Assembly: GCF_000213175.1 (NCBI RefSeq)
Contig: NW_009799179.1
Location: 1,797,793-1,861,792, forward strand
Direction: 5' to 3'
Length of the DNA: 64,000 nucleotides
Origin: Neurospora tetrasperma FGSC 2508
Taxonomy: Eukaryota; Ascomycota; Sordariomycetes; Sordariales; Sordariaceae
The stretch's first letter is position 1. Each line of letters begins with the position of its first letter. Shown one piece after another: positions 11,605 to 20,659 of this stretch. The position numbers and the translations under genes were made by a program. The notes below the pieces were generated by a model. It was not told the origin of the DNA, made no database searches, and saw only the letters and a list, made by a program, of their open reading frames with translations.

Positions 11605-13428
11605 TCAAAACTTGAACTCGCCAAAGGGAGCGCCAAAGTTGTTGTTACGCCTCAACTTGAGAGGGATATCCAATTCCGCTTCATCCTCGCTCTTGGAGCC
11701 GCTGCTGTTCTCTTTCCCTTTGCTCGATTCGCCAGACTGATTCTCCGCCGCGTTTGACGGCACCGCCTCGTCGTCATCATCAATAGCATCCTTCAGAACA
11801 GAAGGAAGGGCTGCCATAGTGTCCTTGCTGACCTCTTCGAGCTTATCGGAAAGCCTCCGGAAGAAGATCTCGTCATGGGCAGGCATGTTCCTAACCATCA
11901 GCGGACCTCTGAGAGGACGATCCTCCACAGGCTCATAAGCCGCAGGAGGATCTTCAGAGACTACCGACTCCTGCTCAGCCAGTTGGATAGCGCCTTCTTG
12001 TTCGTTTATGACCCCAAGCGTCTGAGTGGCCATATGGTCGCCGTGCTGCAAGGTGGGTGTGCTGCTACCACTGCTATTGATGGTGCCAACTCCAGAAGAC
12101 GTTGCGGTTGCCAGGACAGAGAGGGAGTGGCTGGGAGTATGGCCAGCATGCATGGTGAGACGAACCGACGCTTCTGCCTTAAGGACTTGCTTGGTTTGCT
12201 CCTTTGCCGGGCTTTCCGATCTGGGCTCTGGCACATCGGAGGCCGGGAGTGGTGACGGAATCTTGGTCGGGGACTTGAGCGCTTCTACTAGGGAATCGTC
12301 TGTGAATGTCGATTTCTGAACCGAGTTGGCTTTGATTGGGATTCCTTCGAGCTCTGGGTGGATTGCCTGGACATCGACAATAGGCGCGGGACTGCTTGGA
12401 CGCAGCTCGGGAGACTGGGCCATGGAATCGGCCACTACGGGACCCTGAGGTCCGGGAATTTCGTTGACAGAAGCAGTCTGAATGGGTTGTTCCGGTTGCT
12501 GAGTGTTCGTATGTTGCGTGCTTCCTTGAGAAGACCGCGAGCTCCTCATGCTCTCGGGCGAAACCTCGCCCCAGCAGACGTTGCCAATCCTTCCATTATG
12601 GGATGCATGAGCAGCCGCCAAGGCTGCAAGGTTCGCATTGCTAGACTGTCCTCCTAGATGAGCCACCTGTCGCTGGAGTCGTTCGATCTCCTGTAGCAGC
12701 ATGGCCTTCTCAGCTTCCCATTCTGCCCTCTCCTCCTCCATGAGGGCCCGCTCCTCCTTATACACTTCTTCAGCGCGCTCCCTGTTTGCTTCCAAGTACT
12801 TGCGCTCCGCTTCCCAAGCTTCTCTTATCCTGCCATTTTGTTGGACTAGGCGCCGGACCATCTGTGTGTTCGAGGGTGCATTCACAGTGTCCGCCGAAGC
12901 TGAGCGGGCCTGTCCGGCAGAGACAGAGCTGATAGCCGGCACCGAAACACCTAAAAAGGCATCACCAGGGGAAGCACTCAAGCCATCCATTGATGTTGTT
13001 AGTGGCGGGGAGAGGATCGAGAGCTTGGCTTTTGTAGCCTGGCCGGTCTTGGATCTTCGCAGATTGGGAGGAACGCTGGTAGATCGTTGTGGGTCAAGCT
13101 GACACTGGAGTCCTTGTTGAATGGGTGCTAGGTTGGGTGACGTGAACTGCGACATGTGGCCGGCGACAGGACCACGAAAGTTGGGAGATAGTGGTGAGTA
13201 AACGTGGCGTCCCGGAAGAGAAAGCTTGGATGGCGCCTGCAAAGCGGGATTGCCCATAGCTGAGGCAACATCGAAGTAGCCGGCGGCACCTCGAGGCAAC
13301 GCGAGGGGAGAGATGAGCGAAGAAGAGTCGGCGCCCAGACTAGGAAGAGGAAAGCGCATGCTGGTGTCGATAGAACCCGAAGGCAGGAACGAGTCGGAGC
13401 CCATCCTGGTCATGGTATAGGAAGACAT
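11605..13428 (-). CDS. Conserved-looking coiled-coil protein of unknown function (607 residues)
   Basis: A single uninterrupted frame of 607 residues; I do not recognise the family. The N-terminal 185 residues are Ser/Pro-rich and probably disordered. Residues 190-258 form a strong charged coiled coil (VRRLVQQNGRIREAWEAERK onward, heavy in E, R and A with heptad spacing), ending in a Gly-rich turn. Residues 270-510 are again low complexity. A better-ordered block (VRNMPAHDEIFFRRLSDKLEEV) sits about 90 residues before the end, followed by an acidic DDDDEA stretch and a C-terminus LKLRRNNNFGAPFGEF that looks like a conserved motif. There is no membrane segment or signal peptide. The start at 13428 is the first ATG of the frame. 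The layout suggests a cytoplasmic scaffold or adaptor; that is inference only. Confidence 0.8.
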   Translation of the reverse strand: MSSYTMTRMGSDSFLPSGSIDTSMRFPLPSLGADSSSLISPLALPRGAAGYFDVASAMGNPALQAPSKLSLPGRHVYSPLSPNFRGPVAGHMSQFTSPNLAPIQQGLQCQLDPQRSTSVPPNLRRSKTGQATKAKLSILSPPLTTSMDGLSASPGDAFLGVSVPAISSVSAGQARSASADTVNAPSNTQMVRRLVQQNGRIREAWEAERKYLEANRERAEEVYKEERALMEEERAEWEAEKAMLLQEIERLQRQVAHLGGQSSNANLAALAAAHASHNGRIGNVCWGEVSPESMRSSRSSQGSTQHTNTQQPEQPIQTASVNEIPGPQGPVVADSMAQSPELRPSSPAPIVDVQAIHPELEGIPIKANSVQKSTFTDDSLVEALKSPTKIPSPLPASDVPEPRSESPAKEQTKQVLKAEASVRLTMHAGHTPSHSLSVLATATSSGVGTINSSGSSTPTLQHGDHMATQTLGVINEQEGAIQLAEQESVVSEDPPAAYEPVEDRPLRGPLMVRNMPAHDEIFFRRLSDKLEEVSKDTMAALPSVLKDAIDDDDEAVPSNAAENQSGESSKGKENSSGSKSEDEAELDIPLKLRRNNNFGAPFGEFKF

Positions 13429-15179
13429 GGTGGGAAGTGATGAGCTAGGTTGTTAAGGGGTTCGAGCGAGGAGGAACAGCAAGGAAGACGGTTGCCGAGT
13501 AGGTATCCTGGCGCCCAAGGTTTGCGTGGTTCGTGGTCTTAGTGTATTGATGTCATCCGTCATGCCACACCGAGACCACCGCAGATTTTTTTTCGACTTT
13601 TTCTTTGTACCCTGGTCCTGGCCAATGTATGTAGTGGACGGCTGTAAAATCAGGGGTCTAGCTGCAAAATGAAAACTTCTCTGCGTATGTCGTTCGTTGT
13701 AAGAGCTGTGGTGTAGTGGATGGTCTTCGCCAGTGCTGCTTGCGAATAGTGTTGGTAGATGATGTTCGTTTGAGGACCGTGACCTTGCGGGAAACAACGA
13801 AGGTAATGGATGGGTGCCTTGGAGGGTTTTGATGTTCTGCAGGTCCGAATAATCTCGTAGCGTGACCCAAGTCTGAGGGACTTTGAAGAGCGGATCCGAG
13901 GGGATGTTCCAAGTTCCACTTTGGCACCTTAGGCGCGGTACTGGGTGCGGTGTAAGATGGCAGCGACGGCTGTCGATGGGATGACAGTCTGGGAGAACGC
14001 TTTGGCTTGGACACGTCGATGGTAATGGCCCGTATCAAGTTTCGACTGGAGATGGAGAGGGTAAGTCGGAGACAAGGACGGAAAGCGACGAGACAGAAAG
14101 TTGAAAGCAACGAAGAGGGAGAGAGACCGAGACTTTGATGAAGAGGGTGAGGGTGGTCGTGGTATAATGGTGCCAGCTGGACGGGTGGAAGCAATACCCT
14201 AGGTAGGTGAGCATCCCTTGGTCGGCACCTGAACAGTGAATTCACGGTGTACCTCTGCGTACTGTGCCCTGCAGTGGGTTCGACTGAGTGGGAGTGCGCT
14301 ATGGGCGCGTAACATTGGGCCCCTTTCCACCCGGACGCTGGGCTTCCACTCACGTTCGCTGTGACGCAACCACGAACCCGCATAATGGCAGGCACGCCGG
14401 GGCTCATAGAACCATTCAAACGGGGCGACCAATCAGAGAGTATCTACAGCAGGTTCAAGTGGGCCTGCAAGTGCGCATTTTCCCCTTTTTAGTTGACCAT
14501 GAGCTTGCTTTTGTAGTGTACATTCCGCTACGAGAGGTACCCTCCATTAGGTCCCGTCGTCCTTCATCATTCCGTCGCCCGTGATGCCTGAGTGCTGGTT
14601 CCTGGGCCGTCTTGTCACTCACGACATTTCCTTTCAACCTATATGTCTTTACTTTGTGATCGTGTCTGGTATCCGTGGTTGGGACGGAATTTGGAGGGCA
14701 CGCGGTCTCTAGCAGACGGCAACTCGCACAAGGATTCATGGGCATCCACATGTACTGCGTAGTAGATACATATGTTTGACAGTCGCCCTTATGGCCCTTT
14801 TTGCCGTCACTTCCCCACGATTGGCAAGTCGGGCCTCAAAATCCCATGATCCCTAGCCGGTTCTACATTAGCTTGCCCCCGGGGGCCCAACCCGTCGAAG
14901 AAGAAAGTCGGAGATTTTTGGGGTTGCTGACCGCTGGTGCGAGCCTTAGCAGGCCCAGTGGATGCGAGTCTCATGGGCCGACTTTTTTTTTTTTTGCATG
15001 TCATGTGCCCATGTGGCTCGAATTACCAGACTGGGGATGGGGCCTGCTCCTGCCTTCAGTTCCGAATCTTTCCTGGCCCGCAGTATTCATTCATTCAACC
15101 GAGCAGAACGACGCTTCGACACTGGACGCTGCCCATGGACAGCGACAGTTTGAATCACCAAAAAAAATCGGGGCCGTGT

Positions 15180-15212
<33 letters not shown>

Positions 15213-15294
15213 CACACTTTCTTTTTTGGTTCTTCTTCTTCCCTTACTCGTCCCCCGCCCCCACTTTTTTGGACCTCGCCAGACTCGCACCCCC
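13429..15294. other. Leader and upstream region of the 607-residue gene
   Basis: On the minus strand this interval reads as a long pyrimidine-rich leader (about 13430-14200), with polypyrimidine stretches and a 253-codon open frame (14419-13658) that lacks family features; I treat it as part of a 5' UTR and not as a gene. The rest, to 15294, shows no gene. Plus-strand homopolymers occur at 14984-14995 (T tract) and 15183-15212 (30 consecutive T). Confidence 0.45.
15183..15212. repeat. Homopolymer of 30 T
   Basis: Thirty T in a row on the plus strand, inside a larger T/C-rich stretch reaching about 15270. It lies 83 bases left of an inverted-repeat element. It may be the reverse view of a poly(A) tail from an old retroposed copy, or simply slippage; sequence alone cannot decide. 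Assembly length at such a tract is unreliable. Confidence 0.9.
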
Positions 15295-15604
15295 TAAAGT
15301 GGGTGCTCACGGGTACTACGGCCACACCAGTAAAACGGTCAGGTTAGGGTTAGAGGTGTAGTTTTGAGGCTTGATTTGCGGAGTAAACAAAAACTTTCCA
15401 ACGTATAGAATTTTTTGAATAATAAAGAGATAGATGAATATATTGTATTGCTATAACCATCCTCCTACTTTTTGTTTATTCTCAATTAGTTGTTGCAATA
15501 CGTTGTGAGCGTTCACTATTTTGGTGTTGTTTCTGTGATTTGCACCTCTAACCCTAGTGGCCGTTTTACTGGTGTGGCCGTATTAGTCGTGAGCACCCAC
15601 TTAG
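15295..15604. mobile_element. Short non-autonomous inverted-repeat element (MITE-like), TA-flanked
   Basis: The left arm (15295-15357) and right arm (15542-15604) are imperfect reverse complements. Shared blocks, read inward from each end, are AGTGGGTGCTCACG, then TACGGCCACACCAGTAAAACG, then TAGGGTTAGAGGTG; small gaps and mismatches separate them. The outermost bases are TA on both sides, as expected for a Tc1/mariner-type TA target duplication. The 184-bp interior is AT-rich and has no coding capacity. No transposase is present, so mobility would depend on an autonomous relative elsewhere. The arms keep CpA and TpG dinucleotides, so this copy is not RIP-mutated. The assignment to Tc1/mariner rests only on the TA flanks and element size. 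Confidence 0.7.
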
Positions 15605-15988
15605 GTAGTGGGGGTGTAGCACGAGTATTTGGAGGAGGGGGGGCGGACTTGGTAATGTAAGGGTCCAAGTGGCTCCAGGGCATGGCCGATACCTTGAATT
15701 TCAGATACGTCGGCTGCGTCTGCCCGCCTACTGCATGCTGCGGCAGTGGCAGAAACGTGTGTAAAACATCGGGTATTCTCCCATCCCCAATTCGTCCCTT
15801 TTTTTCCAAATCCGTACCTGCTTCGTTCGTATGGAACTCGGCATGGATTTGCATGGATGAGCTGGCAGTCATGACCAGTAACCGAGGCCTCGGCATTGGT
15901 CTACACTCATATCGCGACAGCCCCAGATGTAGGCCAGCTAACACCTAAAGTAACGACTGGCGTCAACAAGTGAATAGTCGTCTTTTTT
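15605..15988. other. Spacer between inverted-repeat element and LINE 5' part
   Basis: No gene is supported. Base composition and dinucleotides are ordinary, without RIP. Whether any of this belongs to the 5' UTR of the following LINE cannot be told from one copy. Confidence 0.35.
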
Positions 15989-16370
15989 TTGGCTGTACGG
16001 GACGGGATAACTGACGGGCCAGTGGAAGCGGAGGTCGCTCAAAGGCTTCCCGGGCTCTGGTTCGGTGGTGGAAAGAGGTGTCAGGACATGCATGCGGCCT
16101 TCAGCTTGCCGTCTCACAAGGCGGCCACTCGCGGACTCAAAAAGGCGAGGGAAGCGGACGCAAACGCCGCAATCCAGGAGGCCATCGCAATCGACGAAGA
16201 CGGTAATACCTCCCTCAAGGACTCACCCCCTACTAACGCCCCCGAACCCGGCCCTACCCCGGTTATAGCTACCCCACCTCCCCAACCGACTCTAACCCAA
16301 CCGTCCCCCCGCCCTAGTACCCCTCCTCCGTCCGCAACTATACCCGCACCGGCCCTATCTCTCAGCCTGA
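15989..16370 (+). mobile_element. Probable unmutated 5' (ORF1) part of the LINE
   Basis: An open frame from 15989 reads into the RIP tract in the same frame and orientation: a charged first part with KKAREADANAAIQEA, then a proline-rich run (TPPPQPTLTQPSPRPSTPPP) and KIVYAKVVV. Beyond 16399 the frame continues as recognisable peptide (NRRRFGLLSTEGRNTFFSF, then SSNSNRTLTE), so the two sides look like one ancestral ORF1 product, Pro-rich as in Tad-type LINEs. This side has normal CpA and TpG content. It could alternatively be single-copy flanking DNA that happens to be open; the continuity of frame argues against that. Confidence 0.5.
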
Positions 16371-19300
16371 AGATAGTATACGCTAAGGTAGTAGTATAGA
16401 AGGAGATTAATAGGCGGCGCTTCGGCCTATTAAGTACAGAGGGCCGCAATACCTTCTTCTCTTTTAACCAACCTCCTCCTACCCTTTATATTAGAGCGCT
16501 CTCTACGGGTAGAGGCTCCTCTAATAGTAATAGGACCTTAACCGAAATTTAGGGTAATTTCCTTAGAAGGCGCTTCCTAATAGTTATTAATTACCCTTAG
16601 ACCCCCCCCCCAATTACTTTAACCCTATATAGATAATAAGGACGCTAAAGAGTAATTTATATCCCCCCCTACCTTTACCTTATAATAGAGAAATTTAGGG
16701 TTATATCCGTTAATATTTAAAAGTCCTTAGTAAATATTAACGGTATACTCGAATAGGTAATTAATAACTAGATTCTGGTAATTTGTATCTAAAAATCCCC
16801 GGTTATTTAAGGCCGACTCTATAAATACCCCGGTTTTTAATTTATTAGGCTTAATAACTGTAATATACGTATAGCGACTTATATTATAAAAATATATAAA
16901 TTTATAATTACTATTACCCCTCTAATATATATTACTATTATTTTAGTCTAAAATACCGATATTACTAATGTATATTAATACTTATAAGATAAATAAATAA
17001 AACTAATTAGAATATACCTACTAAAAGCCCTAATACTCTATTTATTTATTATTAGAGACTTTAATATATATTATTATATATAAAACCCCTACTTCTATAA
17101 TTCTCCCTACGGTACTAAAATCGATAACTTTATAGTTATATTCGGCCTCTACTTCCTTAATACCCTGGGTATACCTATTTATAAGTATATTTAAAGCGAA
17201 TTTACTATAGACTTAGCGTTTAATATAAATAAAATATATATAAAAATTAGGGTATAAGTATTAGATTATAGGAAATTTATTATTACTATTCCTACTATTA
17301 GAATTACCCTACCCCCCTAAAAATATTTTTTATCTCCAGAATAAATAAATAATACTATTTTAATACTTATTAAATAATTTTTATAATAACCCCTAATCCC
17401 TTCTATAATAATAAAATTCAATAAATTCGTTTAAATATTTATAAATACCTTCAAAAGTATAATTAGAGAATATTCTATCCCAATTGGGGGATAGTTTAAG
17501 AATATACTATAATAAAACCCTTCCTTAATTGAAATAAAAAAGACTAATTTAATAATATACTATAAAGTTTATAAAAAAACTTGTATATCCTTTTATAAGA
17601 ATAGGATTAATAATATTAAATCCCCTAAGGATTTAAACGGTATCTTAAAATAGAGGAATAACCTATTAAATAACCGACTTATATTAATTAATATACTGGA
17701 ACGAAAATTTACCTACCTAGAAGAAATTATAATGTATTTAACGTACGTAGCCTTCTACCCTTTAAATAAAGACGCCCTTCCCCTATATAATTATAAAGGT
17801 AATACCCTCCCTTTAAATATTATTGTACAAGCCTTAGAACTATTATTAAATAAGAAATTTTAAGAAGCTTTCCTATATTATAGGTTTAATACTCCGGGCC
17901 CAGATAGAATTACCCTTAATACCCTAAAAGTTATATAAAATATAATCTTCCTTTATTTTAAGGTAATTATATAAATTTCCTTCTATTTAAATAAATTCTT
18001 AGCCCTATTTAAAAGGGTAAAGGTTATTACCCTCTTTAAACTTAGCTAAGACCCGTATAATTATAAAGGCTAGCGACCTATAGCCCTCCTTTTTATTATT
18101 AGTAAAAGTATTAAAAAATTTATAGCCCGTAGGATAATAGTAATAACCCTTAATATAAACTTTATTTTAAAGGACTCTATAGGGGCCTTCCTAATATAAT
18201 CGGTTATAAACCTAATTATTATATTCGTTTACAATATAAAAAAGGCTAACTATTTTAGTTAGTACAATATAATCTTTACCTTCGATATTAATTCAATTTT
18301 CCTATTTATTAAAGTAAATAAACTTATTAAAATCCTTAAGGGCTAGGGATAGCCCCCAACCCTTACTAATTTTATTTGTAACTTTTATACGGATAGGAAC
18401 TTTATTTTCCAATAAATAAATAGTAGGTTCCGTATTAATAATAACCTTCTATAGGGGTTACTATAGTCATTTATATTCTTTTTCCTTTTTATTATATTAC
18501 TCTTTAAAAGAATATAAAGGCTTACCTTCTCTTATATAAATACTATCGCCTATTTTATAATCGGTAGAAATATAATATAGATTTTCTATATAATAATTTA
18601 CTGGGCTATTAATTTATATAAATATATAGTAGTTTTAAATTTTAAAATTGATTATAGAAAAACGGAAGCCCTTTACTTTCTACCTAAAGGTAAAAATATA
18701 AAGAAAATTTAGTATAACCCTACTTATATTATTATTAATACTCTAATAAATTAAATCTACCAGTAAAAAGAAATAAAATAATTTAATATCTATTTAAATA
18801 TAAAACTATCCCTAATTACCTAAATTTATAAGAGGGTCCCTAAAATAATAGTAATTACTAACTTCGCGGCCCAAATTAATTAAATCTCCTATAACCTATT
18901 GCCCAACTCCTCGAAATATATTTTTGTTATATACTTCTTTTCTACCTTTATTTATAATATAATTATTCTCTTCTTAAATTTCTATAAACTAGGGATTAGA
19001 AAAATACTAATATTTACTAATATTTCGTTCGTACTCTACAAATTAAAAATAACCGCTTCTAAAACCCTTTGTAAAATAATACTTATTTAATATACTATCC
19101 CTAAATAAATCCCCTTTTAACTATTTAATATTATACTAATAGAAATCCTAGGACGAAAAGTAATTAAAGCTATAACCCGCCTATATACCCTACTAGGTAA
19201 TTACCTCTTTATTTAATATTTTAAGTGTAACCCCCCCTAAAGATAATTATAATTATATTCCTTCGCGGATTTATAGGTACCCCCTAAAGAACCCTCTAAT

Positions 19301-19978
19301 AAATTCTATTTCCCCCGCTTCCCCGCCTTATAATAATAATTTATATTTAGAGTAGCCCCTCCGCCTAAAATAAAGGGGAGATAAATTCTATTATTAGAAA
19401 TTAACCTAAAATTCTATTAAATTATAAATAAATTAAAGTACTTAACGGACTTTCTTTAATATAAATATAACCCCTACCTTATATTCCTCCGGCCGTACTT
19501 TACTTAATAGATTAATAAAAGAATAAAGTATTAGAACTTCTATTTATATTACGAACGGTTCTATTACCCCTAAGAAACGTTTAAATATTATATATATAGC
19601 GCCCTATAAAAAAAAATCACTTTTTTACCTACTTAATCGTTACCTACTATAACCCTAATATAGCGGTAAATACCCTATAAACATTTAATACTAGTTATAC
19701 TATATTTATTACGAGAATAAAAACCTTAAAAGATTAAAAATATATAAGGATTTAAATAATAGGAGGAGGACAAGGTTATAGAAGAGTAAGAGTAATTAGA
19801 ATAGAAATACTTAACCCAAACGATGTACCTATTCCCTTCAAAGAAATATACGTACTACTAGGGTTAGGAGGCTTAGAGTAAATAGTCTAATTAAAATAGG
19901 ATATATAAGGGTTTTTCTAATATATAGATAGGATAAGGTTCGACCGTCCTCCCTATAAGGCTTTTTTCCCGCTTTTTG
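16371..19978 (+). mobile_element. RIP-destroyed non-LTR retrotransposon (LINE, Tad-like)
   Basis: A 3.6-kb AT-rich tract almost without CpA or TpG while CpG, CpC and CpT survive: the mark of RIP (CpA to TpA on both strands). Many stops in every frame make it dead. Peptide traces on the plus strand occur in LINE order. Apurinic-type endonuclease traces include a QEPW-like IQKSP (about 16790), a GDFN-like RDFN (about 17055) and a late conserved stretch near 17210-17300. Reverse transcriptase traces are PGPDRITLNTLK (about 17900), DPYNYKG followed by RPIAL (about 18050-18095), GLL.S matching GLPQGS (about 18455) and a KTEALYF-like block (about 18660). A Cys/His-type tail lies near 19500-19600. 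No LTRs or integrase are seen. Clade Tad1 is likely from layout but not proven. Confidence 0.82.
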
Positions 19979-20048
19979 TACTATTGCCACACCGCCGTCG
20001 TAGGCACGACTTATTATTTTTCGGTGATAGAACGTAGTCGAAAAATAC

Positions 20049-20073
20049 ATTCATTCATTCATTTATTCATTCA
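20049..20073. repeat. TTCA tetranucleotide repeat
   Basis: About six imperfect copies of TTCA/TTTA, starting about 70 bases right of the RIP tract. Simple sequence, no function inferred. Confidence 0.8.
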
Positions 20074-20077
20074 TATC

Positions 20078-20659
20078 ATGGATGTCTGTAGCACTCGCAG
20101 TCCAGCGTTTCGAGCACCCGGACGCAAGCAGCAAGTCATCCAAACGCAGTATGAACCACAGGTTTACACGACTCAGCGTCCCCCACCAGCTCGGCCTGTC
20201 GACGTGCTTCCATGCAAATCCACATTCGCTGCCACAGCCCAGTTCAACTCACCGCTTGGTGTTCTGTTCTTGGCCCAACACCCAGCGCGTGTTGATTCAT
20301 CGACAAATTCGATCGTCGTGGCCGCATCCTCTCCTCTGACAGCGCGAGCTCCTGTATCACAAGCCGGAAGCTCGCAAACGAACGAGGCCTTGGGCGAGTC
20401 CGAACCCGTGCGAATCGAGTTTCGTGCCTACCGTACCCTGTGTCCTGAGCGTCCTTCTCCAGCTCCCCAGCAGACGGCATCGCAGTTCCGCCAGTCGCTT
20501 AGGGCTCAACCGCTCTCGTCGTCGTCGGCTGAGCCTATCCGACGCCCGTTTACTGGCAAAATGGCGCCCAAGCCGCTTCCCCCCTTTTGCCAAGTATCAA
20601 AGACGGGGAACGGGCCGCGTGCCGAACGCGCAAAACACTCCAAATATCATCTCCCATGA
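20078..20659 (+). CDS. Open frame of 193 codons, doubtful gene
   Basis: An uninterrupted ATG-initiated frame directly right of the RIP tract, rich in Pro, Ala, Ser and Gln, with no motif, signal peptide or membrane segment that I can name. The sequence is GC-rich with overlapping open frames in other frames and on the other strand, which lowers its value. Listed because it is the longest frame in the gene-poor tract; it may well be chance. Confidence 0.15.
   Translation: MDVCSTRSPAFRAPGRKQQVIQTQYEPQVYTTQRPPPARPVDVLPCKSTFAATAQFNSPLGVLFLAQHPARVDSSTNSIVVAASSPLTARAPVSQAGSSQTNEALGESEPVRIEFRAYRTLCPERPSPAPQQTASQFRQSLRAQPLSSSSAEPIRRPFTGKMAPKPLPPFCQVSKTGNGPRAERAKHSKYHLP

Noticed and set aside
13658-14419. 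253-codon frame on the minus strand as a gene
   Set aside because: Pyrimidine-driven Pro/Ser/Leu/Arg-rich composition, no domain, and position directly upstream of the 607-residue gene fit a leader better.
15346-15352. Telomere-type repeat (TTAGGG)
   Set aside because: Only about two units are present, and they lie inside the arm of the inverted-repeat element, with a matching partner at 15548-15556. This is not a telomere or an internal telomeric array.
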